A stretch of 33,794 nt of DNA from Ignavibacteriales bacterium (GCA_020061995.1 JAGUXE010000309.1:1-33794); one strand, 5' to 3'. Counted from the stretch's first letter, positions 14,821 through 24,277 are shown. Notes: generated by a model from the sequence alone, not told the origin. A program made the numbers and translations.

Positions 14821-17800
14821 ATGAGAATCAGTTTTAGAATCATATTAATAAACTTTACTATTGTGGTTCTTATACTGGGTAGTGCGGGTACCCTTTTCTA
14901 TTCTATAATGTTCAATGTTCTAACCTCTCAACAAACAAAATACTTGATTAATTCTGCAAAAGGTTTAATTTATTCTTATGATAATTATAAACAAGAAATT
15001 GATGAGCAGGCTGTCATCTTTTTTAATAATGAATCTTTTCCATTCTCGGGAGATAAAAGTCTAGAAAAGTATCGTAATTTGGATTTTGTGATTAAATCCA
15101 AAGGGGATACTATCCTAAGTTATCAGAATGCTGCATTTACTTCCAGGGTATTTATGGCAAAGAAGGATATCTCGATTGCTGATTTTAAGAAAGCGAATCC
15201 ACCGATAATATTAGGGTTCTACATTAATGCCAATGGAGAGAAATTTTATTATGGGAAAATATTAACACAAGATATTTTAACTCAGTTTGCAAAAAGAATT
15301 AATGCCGATATTGCAATTGTTACTGATGATAATGTAATCGATTATTCGAGTGAAATAACCAATCAGATTTTCTTTATTAATATTCAAAAAGCTAATAACT
15401 TCCTTAAAAATAAAGAGAATTTTGAAATTTATTCTGAGGAGACGGATAACAGTTATTTCCTCGCTACGATATATAGGATTACTGATAATGCAACCCCATT
15501 ATTACCACTGAACATTATTGTTTTCACCAACATCAGTGAAGTGGCTACATTATATAGTACTCTACGGGATTTCTTGTTTTTGCTGGGTTCGGTTGGCATT
15601 GTTCTTTCATTAATACTTACTCTTTTGTTTACATCGAAGATTAGGAAGCAGATTCATAGTCTTAGCGAGAGCACTCGTATTACTACAACAGGAAATTTTC
15701 AGAACAGACTAACTATTGAAAGCAAAGATGAAATCGGTGAACTTGCTTTTGCTTTTAATCTGATGTTGGATGAACTCGAAAAAAACGAAAAAGCTAAAAG
15801 TGAATATGCAGACTTCATCACATTAATTAATCAGAACCCTACTTTGAGAGAAATTTCTGAAAATGCGTTGAGAAAAATTGTGGGAGCAACAGGTGTAACA
15901 GCCGGAGCTTTATTTTCAGTAATCGAGCATGAGATACATTATATAAATTCAATCGGAGTTAATCCTAAAACAATTCCCACTATAGCTAATAGTGATTTTC
16001 TAAAATCGGCAGTTGAAAGGCGTGAATCTAAAGAAATAGTTTTTACCGATAATGCACCGATTATCGAAACGGGTTTGTTGAAACTCGAATTACATCATCT
16101 TTATATTATACCGATTATTTACAATTACAAAGTTATTGCTCTTCTAGAACTCGCTTCTGTTTCTAAGCCCGCTAAAGAAGCAGTCGAATATATCGATAAA
16201 ATAAAAGAGCAGCTTGCAATCGGGTTAACAAATTCAATGGCCTTATTACAACTTGAAAACCTTGTTTCTGAGCTTAAAACCTTAAATGATGAGTATCAAA
16301 GCCAAAATATTCAAATAAAAAAACAAAATGTGCGTCTTATCGAACTTCATAATGAAATAACAGAAAAAGCAAAAGAACTGGAAATTCAGAAAAGAAAAGC
16401 AGAAGAATCGACAGAATTAAAATCACAATTCTTAGCAACCATGTCGCATGAATTACGTACTCCGATGAATGCTATTTTAGGATTAACCGAGTTGGTCATA
16501 GAAGATAGTACCATATCACCTAAGAATAATGAGAGACTGGCTGTTGTATTGCGTTCAGGCAAAAGATTATTGAATCTTATTAATGATATACTTGATCTTT
16601 CAAAGATAGAAGCCGGTAAAATGGAAGTCCGATATGAAGAATTTTTATTAGATGATTTAATTTCTGAGATTACAGCTTCGATGCAGCCGATAGCAACAGA
16701 AAAAAAATTAGATTTTAGAATTATTAAAAAATCTTCAACAAATATTTATGTCACGACAGATAAAAGTAAAATTCTTCAAATTATGATTAATCTTATTGGT
16801 AATGCTTTAAAGTTTACTGAAACCGGTTTTGTTGAACTACGCATTAATACTGAAGATGATAAAATATTGATTTTAGAAGTTGCAGATTCCGGTATCGGTA
16901 TCTCATCAAAAGAAATTGAGATTATATTCCATGAATTTAGGCAGGCAGACAGTTCACCCACAAGGAAGTATGGTGGAACTGGTTTAGGTTTATCAATCTG
17001 CAAAAAATTTGCCGAGTTACTCAATGGTACAATTACTGTATCGAGTAAAATTAATGAAGGATCGCTCTTTGTTCTTAAGGTCCCGATTCTTTCAGAACAG
17101 TCAAATAAATTTGTGCAAACACATAAAACTGAAATGGATATCAGCCGAATTAATGTAGAGAGTCCGGTACTTATTATTGACGATGATTCAGAAGTTCGCA
17201 ATTTATTAGCTCAGTTTCTGAATGCAAATGGATACGAGACTGTTTTTGCCGAAACCGGAAAACGGGGAGTTCATTTGGCAAATAGGATTAAACCCTTTAC
17301 AATAATTCTTGATACCATGCTCAATGATTCTGATACATGGCAAGTATTAAACGAACTTAGAACTAATCCCGCAACCAAAAATATTTCAACGGTGTTAATT
17401 ACTCGACTACCGAACAAATCCCTAGGATGGGGATTGGGGTCATTTGAATATTTAATTCAACCTATTTCTGAAGAAGATATTATTCCTCTTGTGAACAAAC
17501 TCCAGAAGATAATTAATAAATCGATTTCAAATCTGTTTTTGGTTGATGATGATGAAGCTTCAATTGAAAGTATTGTTAAGATCTTCAATCACAATAATAT
17601 AAAAATTAATTGTTTAAGTGATGAACAAAAAGCATTGGATGAAATTGTCATTCAACAGCCGGATGCTATAATTCTGAATCTTTCATTTTTCGGTTATGAC
17701 CCTATATTTTTAATAAATGATTTAAGAAGTAATAACAAAACAAAACAGATACCGATCATTCTTGTTAATAATATTGATTTCTCTATTGAAGTGAGAGAAG

Positions 17801-18381
17801 AACTGAATAAAAGCATTGTGCAAATAGCAGAAAATAGTAAAGTTCATACAAATGATATTTTGAAAATTGTGAGAGATTCATTAAAAATTCAGGAAAAAAT
17901 AATTAGCAAATCTTCAGTGCAAAATGAAAAAGAAGTCGATCTTCAACATGCAGAAAATCTAAGTGATGAAGTTATTCCTATACTTGAAAATGGGTTTATT
18001 GGGGAGGTTCTAATTGTTGATGATGATCCTGACAGTCTTTTCACAATAAATGAGATTGTGCAAAAATGCAAATGTAAAACTCTGCTCGCCAAAAACGGTC
18101 GTGAATGTTTGGAAATTTTGGAGACAAAAAAGCCTGATCTTATTCTTCTTGATATTATGATGCCGGTTCTTGACGGCTTTCAAACAATAAAGTTGATTAA
18201 GGAAAATCAGAGTTATAAGAAAATACCGGTTTTGGCAGTGACGGCAAAAGCAATGCTTGAAGAAAAGGAAGTGATTTTCAAATATGGTTTTGACGGTTAT
18301 GTTACAAAACCTGTTAATTCAGGTGTTTTAGCATTTAAAATCACCAGATTTTTAGATCAGAGGAATAATAGATCGACATGA
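14821..18381 (+). CDS. Membrane hybrid histidine kinase with three receivers
   Basis: A 1186-residue sensor. It has a membrane span at about 8-30, an extracytoplasmic sensor region of some 215 residues (about 31-247), a second span at 248-270, HAMP (271-325), a GAF-like domain (about 335-475) and a coiled coil (475-535). The HisKA domain has phospho-acceptor His543 in Ser-His-Glu-Leu-Arg-Thr-Pro, and the ATPase domain has an Asp-Ser-Gly-Ile-Gly box near 689-693. Three receivers follow. Receiver 1 keeps Asp831 but has Gln880 in place of the conserved Lys. Receiver 2 has Asn953 in place of the acceptor Asp. Receiver 3 is complete (Asp1111, Thr1141, Lys1163). Phosphate would therefore most likely end on receiver 3 or on the separate regulators on either side. 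The ligand is unknown. Confidence 0.92.
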   Translation: MRISFRIILINFTIVVLILGSAGTLFYSIMFNVLTSQQTKYLINSAKGLIYSYDNYKQEIDEQAVIFFNNESFPFSGDKSLEKYRNLDFVIKSKGDTILSYQNAAFTSRVFMAKKDISIADFKKANPPIILGFYINANGEKFYYGKILTQDILTQFAKRINADIAIVTDDNVIDYSSEITNQIFFINIQKANNFLKNKENFEIYSEETDNSYFLATIYRITDNATPLLPLNIIVFTNISEVATLYSTLRDFLFLLGSVGIVLSLILTLLFTSKIRKQIHSLSESTRITTTGNFQNRLTIESKDEIGELAFAFNLMLDELEKNEKAKSEYADFITLINQNPTLREISENALRKIVGATGVTAGALFSVIEHEIHYINSIGVNPKTIPTIANSDFLKSAVERRESKEIVFTDNAPIIETGLLKLELHHLYIIPIIYNYKVIALLELASVSKPAKEAVEYIDKIKEQLAIGLTNSMALLQLENLVSELKTLNDEYQSQNIQIKKQNVRLIELHNEITEKAKELEIQKRKAEESTELKSQFLATMSHELRTPMNAILGLTELVIEDSTISPKNNERLAVVLRSGKRLLNLINDILDLSKIEAGKMEVRYEEFLLDDLISEITASMQPIATEKKLDFRIIKKSSTNIYVTTDKSKILQIMINLIGNALKFTETGFVELRINTEDDKILILEVADSGIGISSKEIEIIFHEFRQADSSPTRKYGGTGLGLSICKKFAELLNGTITVSSKINEGSLFVLKVPILSEQSNKFVQTHKTEMDISRINVESPVLIIDDDSEVRNLLAQFLNANGYETVFAETGKRGVHLANRIKPFTIILDTMLNDSDTWQVLNELRTNPATKNISTVLITRLPNKSLGWGLGSFEYLIQPISEEDIIPLVNKLQKIINKSISNLFLVDDDEASIESIVKIFNHNNIKINCLSDEQKALDEIVIQQPDAIILNLSFFGYDPIFLINDLRSNNKTKQIPIILVNNIDFSIEVREELNKSIVQIAENSKVHTNDILKIVRDSLKIQEKIISKSSVQNEKEVDLQHAENLSDEVIPILENGFIGEVLIVDDDPDSLFTINEIVQKCKCKTLLAKNGRECLEILETKKPDLILLDIMMPVLDGFQTIKLIKENQSYKKIPVLAVTAKAMLEEKEVIFKYGFDGYVTKPVNSGVLAFKITRFLDQRNNRST

Positions 18382-18507
18382 AATACATAATTAAAAGATT
18401 CACTCTTCTTAATAAAATATTTTTTCAGAAATTCTTTTCACTTCCAATCTTGGGGTTAGATTGCGAATTGCTCTTATGTCGAATGTTCTTTTATTTTAGG
18501 TTTGGTC

Positions 18508-19164
18508 ATGTATAAAATTTTAGTTGTCGATGACCAGCAAGAAAATGTTTATATGCTTCAAGACAGACTTGAAACTGAAGGTTTTGAAGTAATAACCGCG
18601 TACGATGGTCAAACCGGAATTCAGAAAACTATTGATGAAAATCCGGATTTAATTTTATTAGATGTAATGATGCCGGGAATGTCTGGGTTGGAAGTATGTA
18701 CTCAATTGATTAAGAATCCGGTCACTTCAACTATTCCAATAATACTTGTGACAGCTAAAACTACAGCCGAAGATACCAAGGAAGGGTTGCAAGCCGGGGC
18801 ATTCGATTATGTAAAAAAACCTGTAAACAAAGTTGAATTGCTTGCAAGAATAAATTCAGCTCTCAAATTGAGAGAAGTGCAAAAAAAATTGTTGTTTGCT
18901 GAAAAACTAACAACCTTTGGAGCAACAGTTGTAACAGCAAATCATAAAATTAAACAACCGTTAACATTAATTAAATTAGCCTTCTCTTCGATAATAAGAG
19001 AAATAAGAAAAGATGTCATTGATCGTGAGTTGATAGAAAAAAAAGCCCGCTATATTGAAACTGCTGCCAACGAAATTACAGAGATATTAAATCAATTAAA
19101 TAGTATCGAAAACCCAACTTTAACAAATTATGTCAGAGATATTAAAATGATTGATACCCCCTAA
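18508..19164 (+). CDS. Response regulator with receiver and orphan HisKA-like dimerisation domain
   Basis: A 218-residue protein from ATG 18508; a TTG two codons earlier (18502) is less likely. The receiver is intact; numbering from the TTG it has Asp10/Asp11, Asp54 and Lys106. A helix then leads to a second helical region resembling a HisKA dimerisation domain, with His148 in Thr-Ala-Asn-His-Lys-Ile-Lys-Gln-Pro-Leu, much like the kinase 'His-Glu-Ile-x-Gln-Pro-Leu' box. No ATPase domain follows, so it cannot phosphorylate itself. It could accept phosphate at the histidine or dimerise with a kinase. A 126-bp gap from the hybrid kinase may hold a separate promoter. It ends 5 bp from the stop of the convergent kinase gene. 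Confidence 0.85.
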   Translation: MYKILVVDDQQENVYMLQDRLETEGFEVITAYDGQTGIQKTIDENPDLILLDVMMPGMSGLEVCTQLIKNPVTSTIPIILVTAKTTAEDTKEGLQAGAFDYVKKPVNKVELLARINSALKLREVQKKLLFAEKLTTFGATVVTANHKIKQPLTLIKLAFSSIIREIRKDVIDRELIEKKARYIETAANEITEILNQLNSIENPTLTNYVRDIKMIDTP

Positions 19165-19169
19165 AGAAA

Positions 19170-21119
19170 TTAAATTAATGTGTTGATTAAAGTTAACATA
19201 GTCTCAAAATCATAAGGTTTATTTAAGACTGTCGTTATTCCTAACTCCGAAGAATCAATATTCTCAATTGCCATGAAACTACCTGAAGAAAGAATGATAG
19301 GAAAATTAAATTGTAATTTTCTGATTTCTTTAATACAATCAATTCCATTCATTTCAGGCATGTTATAATCAATTATTAGTAAATCTATTTTCATTTCCTC
19401 GGTAAGAATTTTTAATACTTCCTGCCCGTTATTTACTTTAATAACGGCAAAGTTTGAAGCTTCAAGAAGTTCTGTTAATAAATCTTGAAGCATTATTTCA
19501 TCTTCGGCTAACAGAATAATTTTTTCCGAGTGTATATGTGTCAGTTTTGCATGCTCTACTTGAGCTGGCAGATAAATATCGAAACGCGTTCCTTTTCCTT
19601 CAATGCTCATAACATCAATCATTCCCTGATGCGCTTTGATAATTCCATATGAGACATATAAACCAAGTCCGGAACCTGCCTCTTTTGATTTAGTTGAAAA
19701 GTAGGGATCAAAAATGCGTAAAATATTTTCATCGCTAATCCCGCTTCCCGAATCAATTACGGAAACTACTAAATAATCTCCTTCGGAAAGGAGCGGAAAT
19801 TCAATGTGATTTTCTTTATTGATGGCATAATTTGCTGCTTTAATAATAACAGTCCCGCTTTGGTTAATTGCTTCCTTGGCATTTACACATAGATTCAGTA
19901 TTACTTGATAAATCTGCGGTTCATATCCAATAACTTTTGAAATGTTTTCTTCAATTTCAACTTGTAACTCAATACTTGCCGGAAATGTTTGTTTAATAAC
20001 ATTTGCTACATCGTTAATCACCTTAGTCACATCAATGATTTTTTTTAGCCGAGCAGTTGGTTTACCGTATGAGAGCAAGCCTTTAACCAAATCTTTTCCT
20101 CTTACTGCAGCGGTTTCGATATTTTCCAGCAGCCGCATATTATCTTTTGAATCCTGATTAATTCTCTTAAGGAGATTTACGCTTCCAAATACACCGGAAA
20201 GAAGGTTGCTGAAGTCGTGTGAAATACCACTTGCAAGTTTACCTAGAGTTTCAAGCCGCTGCTTTTGAGCTAAGCGTGTCTCCAGATTTTTTGTAAATTC
20301 ATTTACTTTGAGAAGTGTTAAAGAAAAACCTAATAAAAAAGAAAGTTGATTAATAATATGGATTTCATTAGCTGTAAATGATTTATTTTTAGCAATAGTT
20401 ATTATAGCCGATAGTTCATTATTAGTAAAACATGGGGCAAATATTATTTCGTCCATCCCAAGATGTTTTCTAAGGTTGGCAGTAAGTTCTGTTGATTCAT
20501 TAGATGTTAGATAATTTCTTTTATTAATTTGAATCCATTTAGTCAATACCGGCATAATCTCAGTTAACTCTTTTTGTAACAAACTATGCTGAGTAAACTG
20601 ATTAGAAAAATTAACAAAGAAAAATTCGGGTTCTTCACGGTATAAAATTATAGCTACACCAATTTTACCGTTAGTTGCTTCACAACAGTTTCTTAAAAGT
20701 TTTGCATATAAACTTTCTGAAGTACTCTCTTCAAGTTCAAATGATAGAAAACTGTTGAAGTCCAAATTAGATAAGTATGAAAAGTTTAGATTATCTATTT
20801 CTGTCGTTACTCGAGTCTTCTGTGAGGTTAAAAGTATTCTAAATTTTTTAGAATTTACAAAGATTAAACTTGCAGACAATTCACCTATATGAACTTTTAG
20901 ATTCTCCGCCATAGATTCTTCATGACGAATCTCTGCAATACTTTGAGATAGGTCGGTTAGTATTACTTCCCGATCTCTAATAAAGTCTAGGAAACCAACC
21001 GCATGGGAGTCAATACTACCGCTTAATTTAAATGAGCAATAAAGTGAATTTGATTCATTCAATATTTCAATAAATGAATTATATGAGTTGATATCTTCGA
21101 AGAAAAGTTTTTTAAGCAT
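19170..21119 (-). CDS. Soluble hybrid histidine kinase (GAF-HisKA-HATPase-REC)
   Basis: A 649-residue cytoplasmic kinase with no membrane span. Residues 1-125 are unrecognised; a GAF-like region spans about 135-275. HisKA has His301 in Ser-Gly-Ile-Ser-His-Asp-Phe-Ser-Asn-Leu-Leu, a box typical of kinases in the NtrB-like branch. The ATPase domain has the N box (Asn409, Asn413), Asp-Ser-Gly-Ser-Gly (456-460) and a Gly-Ser-Gly-Leu-Gly-Leu lid. The C-terminal receiver is complete (Asp539/Glu540/Asp584/Lys634). Its start overlaps the end of the NtrC-type regulator gene by 8 bp, so the pair is one transcript. They probably form a two-component system comparable in job, though not in topology, to PilS-PilR. 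Confidence 0.92.
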   Translation of the reverse strand: MLKKLFFEDINSYNSFIEILNESNSLYCSFKLSGSIDSHAVGFLDFIRDREVILTDLSQSIAEIRHEESMAENLKVHIGELSASLIFVNSKKFRILLTSQKTRVTTEIDNLNFSYLSNLDFNSFLSFELEESTSESLYAKLLRNCCEATNGKIGVAIILYREEPEFFFVNFSNQFTQHSLLQKELTEIMPVLTKWIQINKRNYLTSNESTELTANLRKHLGMDEIIFAPCFTNNELSAIITIAKNKSFTANEIHIINQLSFLLGFSLTLLKVNEFTKNLETRLAQKQRLETLGKLASGISHDFSNLLSGVFGSVNLLKRINQDSKDNMRLLENIETAAVRGKDLVKGLLSYGKPTARLKKIIDVTKVINDVANVIKQTFPASIELQVEIEENISKVIGYEPQIYQVILNLCVNAKEAINQSGTVIIKAANYAINKENHIEFPLLSEGDYLVVSVIDSGSGISDENILRIFDPYFSTKSKEAGSGLGLYVSYGIIKAHQGMIDVMSIEGKGTRFDIYLPAQVEHAKLTHIHSEKIILLAEDEIMLQDLLTELLEASNFAVIKVNNGQEVLKILTEEMKIDLLIIDYNMPEMNGIDCIKEIRKLQFNFPIILSSGSFMAIENIDSSELGITTVLNKPYDFETMLTLINTLI

Positions 21120-22485
21120 TCGGTTTTAGATTGTACTTTTTAATTTTCGAATACAATGTTTTTTGGCTTATCCCAAGTTGTAATGAACTTTGAACTCTTT
21201 CCCAATTATTACTTTCAAGTACTCGGAGGATATGAATCTTTTCTAAATCCTCCATGTTTACAACATTCGAATAAGAGGAGGAAACATTCTCTTCTGTATT
21301 TTCCCTAACCAAAGTATTTGTTGATGAAGGCAAAAATAAGTTTTCCAGTTTAATAATGTTATCTTCACTAAAAATAATAGCTCTTTCGATAATGTGTTCG
21401 AGTTCCCTTATATTACCCGGGAAATGGTATTTAACCAATGCATCAATAGCTTTTTCAGACAATTTTTTGGGAGATCTTATCGGAGATTTAATTTTAAGAA
21501 AATGTGTGGCAAGAGTAACTATATCTTCTTTTCTTTTTCTTAATGGGGGGACGATTAAAGTTATTACATTTAATCGGAATAAAAGATCTCGTCTAAAGTT
21601 TCTCTTTTCTGTCTCTTCCAAAAGGTTTCGGTTTGTAGCAACAATAATCCTTACATTCGATGTAAAAGTATTTACGCCTCCAACTCTCCTATATTCACCG
21701 TTCTCAAGAAACCGTAATAGTTTTGGTTGGATAGTTAAACTCATTTCACCAATTTCATCAAGGAAAAGAGATCCACCGTTAGCAAATTCTACAAGTCCTT
21801 GTTTCGAAGTTTTAGCATCGGTGAAAGCTCCCTTTTCATAACCGAATAATTCGCTCTCAATTAACTGGTCTGGTAGCGATGCGCAATTGATTGCCACAAA
21901 TGGTTTATCGTGACGCACTGAATTTCTGTGTATAAATTCTGCTAGTAATTCTTTTCCTGTACCGGTTTCACCTTCAATTAGAATGCTTGAATCCGATGCT
22001 GCTGCTTTTGCTGCGAGGGCAATAATTTGTTTTAATTCTTGGCTGTCACCGATTATTGATGACGATTTTATAGTATTTGCTTGTTTTGTCAGAAGTTCAT
22101 TTTTAATCAGAAGTTCTTTATGCTCGAGAGCACGATTTATGGTTAAAAATAATTCGTCAAAATTATATGGCTTTGTTAAGAAATCATAAGCTCCCAATTT
22201 TATGCAGTCAATTGCTTTTCGTATTTCCGAATCAGCCGTTAATATAATTACTTGAAGAGAGGGATAATTTTCTTTAATGAAACGAAGGACTTCTTCGCCT
22301 GAAATTATTTGCATATTCAAGTCAAGAAGAACTAAATCATAACTTTTCTTTTTGATATTTTCAATTGCAAATTTACCGTCATAAACAGTATCTACCGAAA
22401 ACTGTTTTTCGATTAGTTGTTCTTTAAGCAGATAACAGAGTGCTTCATCATCGTCACAAACAAGTACTTTTATACTGGTGATCAT
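21112..22485 (-). CDS. NtrC-family sigma-54 activator (PilR-like candidate)
   Basis: A 457-residue response regulator activating sigma-54 RNA polymerase. The receiver has Asp11/Asp12, acceptor Asp55 and Lys105. The AAA+ domain has the Walker A motif Gly-Glu-Thr-Gly-Thr-Gly-Lys-Glu, a Leu-Phe-Leu-Asp-Glu Walker B and Arg fingers. A FIS-type helix-turn-helix ends the protein. The sigma-54 contact loop reads Gly-Ala-Phe-Thr-Asp-Ala, a tolerated variant of GAFTGA. I place the start at ATG 22485, behind a GAGAGAA ribosome-binding site, rather than a TTG nine codons upstream that lacks one. The matching kinase overlaps its end. A sigma-54 promoter with a palindrome lies before the pilin genes, the most obvious target in this window, though this is inferred. 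Confidence 0.93.
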   Translation of the reverse strand: MITSIKVLVCDDDEALCYLLKEQLIEKQFSVDTVYDGKFAIENIKKKSYDLVLLDLNMQIISGEEVLRFIKENYPSLQVIILTADSEIRKAIDCIKLGAYDFLTKPYNFDELFLTINRALEHKELLIKNELLTKQANTIKSSSIIGDSQELKQIIALAAKAAASDSSILIEGETGTGKELLAEFIHRNSVRHDKPFVAINCASLPDQLIESELFGYEKGAFTDAKTSKQGLVEFANGGSLFLDEIGEMSLTIQPKLLRFLENGEYRRVGGVNTFTSNVRIIVATNRNLLEETEKRNFRRDLLFRLNVITLIVPPLRKRKEDIVTLATHFLKIKSPIRSPKKLSEKAIDALVKYHFPGNIRELEHIIERAIIFSEDNIIKLENLFLPSSTNTLVRENTEENVSSSYSNVVNMEDLEKIHILRVLESNNWERVQSSLQLGISQKTLYSKIKKYNLKPNA

Positions 22486-22715
22486 TGATTCTCTCAGAAG
22501 TTCTGAATACAATTTAATTTTATCTATAAAATTACATAATAATTCAATTGAGATAAAAATAAATATATCTCTTTTTAGAAAAATATTTTAGTAAAAACAG
22601 CTACTTATTATTTATTCCTGTAGATTTGAACTGTTTGTAAATATTCATTTTAGATATAAATAGCTGTTTTGTTTGGTAGATTATCTGATTATTATTAAGT
22701 GTAAGGAGTATTAAA
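22486..22715. promoter_or_regulatory. Divergent intergenic region with a long-spaced inverted repeat
   Basis: This 230-bp region separates the activator gene (minus) from the lipoprotein gene (plus) and must hold promoters for both. It contains a perfect 10-bp inverted repeat, AAAACAGCTA (22594-22603) and TAGCTGTTTT (22661-22670), 57 bp apart. The arms could be two operator half-sites or one long hairpin. No -24/-12 motif is seen on either strand. Confidence 0.35.
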
Positions 22716-23660
22716 ATGATTAAGTATAAATTCTTATTTGTTGTAACTCTGTTTTCGATGACATTGCTCTTCTTAATGAGTTGTAAAGAAAGTTTAACAG
22801 ATAATATCTATGAAACTGTTACCGATAAGACTGCCATTGAAAAAATTGCTGCTGAAGATTCTTCTTTACTTTCATTTGAACAGAACTACAATGAAGAAGG
22901 TGGTCTTGACTTTTCATTTGGGAAAATTCAGACAGAAATATTTGCAATTCGAGTAGTTAGAAGAGTTACAGATGTTAATAGAACTTTTACAACCGAAATT
23001 CTTGGGGACTCTTCATTTGTAACCACTAAATACATTTTCACCGGAAATATTTTTATTGCAGCTTCATATGATTCAGTTTCAAATGCTGATTCAAAGACAA
23101 TTGATACAGTTATTGTAAAACCATTTTCCTCAACAATAACCAGAAAACTTATATTTGCTAAGGTTGCCAATACTCAAAATCCGCGATTGAATTGGAAGTT
23201 AGTGGCAATATCGTTACCCGAGGGAGGGACTGTTACACAGAATATTTTAATTCAAAAAATGACTATACAGCTTCCTAATGATACACTAATCATCACATCG
23301 CCAAACGAATATTTCTTATCAAGAGAATCAGGAAGAATAAAACAAATTCCAACTATAAGAATGAATCAACGTTCTACAATTATTGTGGAGGTTTTTTCGA
23401 ATTATTCGAATGAAGATTTTGTAACTCTAACTTTCGGCGCTGATATTAGAGGTTTGCATAGAGTAAAAAGAAAATTCACTCTTGATTCAGTTTCCCCAAG
23501 CGGAACCGGTTATCTAAAAATTTATAAACAAACTTTTACTACACTTCCGTATGTTGGGCACTTCCACGCTGTTGTGTCTGCGATGTCACGTCAAACTGTT
23601 TATGATGATCAAGCTGCTGTTGAGAGTAAATCATGGGGAGTTCCATATATTGTTCGCTAA
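22716..23660 (+). CDS. Lipoprotein of unknown function
   Basis: A 314-residue exported lipoprotein. The signal peptide ends Leu-Met-Ser-Cys, Cys23 being the acylation site. The mature part is beta-rich, with many Thr/Ile/Val strands and no cysteine beyond the lipobox. I recognise no family. A strong AAGGAG ribosome-binding site precedes ATG 22716. It is divergent from the activator gene and shares that intergenic region, so it could be coregulated with it, but no shared motif proves this. Confidence 0.8.
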   Translation: MIKYKFLFVVTLFSMTLLFLMSCKESLTDNIYETVTDKTAIEKIAAEDSSLLSFEQNYNEEGGLDFSFGKIQTEIFAIRVVRRVTDVNRTFTTEILGDSSFVTTKYIFTGNIFIAASYDSVSNADSKTIDTVIVKPFSSTITRKLIFAKVANTQNPRLNWKLVAISLPEGGTVTQNILIQKMTIQLPNDTLIITSPNEYFLSRESGRIKQIPTIRMNQRSTIIVEVFSNYSNEDFVTLTFGADIRGLHRVKRKFTLDSVSPSGTGYLKIYKQTFTTLPYVGHFHAVVSAMSRQTVYDDQAAVESKSWGVPYIVR

Positions 23661-23734
23661 CTTATAAATTGTGAATGCCTCCGTGAATTGGAATTTTAGT
23701 GCTTTAATTATCTTGTAATTTTCTAGGGAAAAAA

Positions 23735-24277
23735 TTGAGGGAAAAGAAAATTGTTTTAATTGGTGATTCAATCACCGAAGCCTTTCCGGTAAATGAATTG
23801 CTAAGTGATTTCAATATTTTCAATAAAGGAATTTTTGGTGACAATACCAACGGTGTTTATAACCGATTGACTATTGATGTTATAAATGAGTACCCGGATT
23901 ATGTTTTCATTCTTATCGGGACAAATGACTTTGCCCTTGAAAAAACGGATGAACAGATAGTAGACACAATTCACCTTATTCTTGATAAACTCTCCACAAC
24001 TTTAGTTATTTCCGAAATCTATTTGACATCCATTTTGCCGACTAGAAATATTTCGAATAGATCAAATGATAGAATAAATTCGATTAACCAAAGTCTCAAA
24101 AAAATGTCTCAGAATTTTGGTGTTCACTACTTTGATTTGGCTAGCTTCTTTAAAGATGAAAGAGGCGAATTGCAGTCTGATTTAACAACCGATGGTCTGC
24201 ATATTTCTGATAAAGGTTATAAATTATGGGCTGAAGTTTTGAAAAACAAACTCCTTTCAAAACCAACACTTTGTTGA
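23735..24277 (+). CDS. SGNH/GDSL-type hydrolase
   Basis: A 180-residue cytoplasmic esterase or lipase-like hydrolase with all SGNH blocks: Gly-Asp-Ser-Ile-Thr with nucleophile Ser12, Gly35 in the Gly-Ile-Phe-Gly-Asp-Asn block, Asn64 in Gly-Thr-Asn-Asp, and Asp153/His156 in Asp-Gly-Leu-His. There is no signal peptide. The start is TTG at 23735, supported by AGGG six bases upstream and by the first strand following at once. No in-frame ATG lies before the catalytic serine. Substrate unknown; relatives are acyl-esterases or lysophospholipase-like enzymes. Confidence 0.9.
   Translation: MREKKIVLIGDSITEAFPVNELLSDFNIFNKGIFGDNTNGVYNRLTIDVINEYPDYVFILIGTNDFALEKTDEQIVDTIHLILDKLSTTLVISEIYLTSILPTRNISNRSNDRINSINQSLKKMSQNFGVHYFDLASFFKDERGELQSDLTTDGLHISDKGYKLWAEVLKNKLLSKPTLC

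Noticed and set aside
16776..17201. 141-residue open frame on the minus strand inside the hybrid kinase
   Set aside because: It is antisense to the conserved ATPase domain and reads as a shadow of it.
18450..18464. A sigma-54-like match (TTGGGG ... TTGC) before the receiver-HisKA gene
   Set aside because: The GG and GC elements are one base too close; sigma-54 promoters tolerate almost no change in this spacing.
21356..21841. 161-residue open frame on the plus strand inside the activator gene
   Set aside because: It lies fully antisense to a well-supported AAA+ domain and has no recognisable domain of its own.
22486..22512. TTG start for the NtrC-type activator nine codons upstream
   Set aside because: The ATG at 22485 has a GAGAGAA site at the right distance and the receiver's first strand begins a few residues later; the TTG has no ribosome-binding site.
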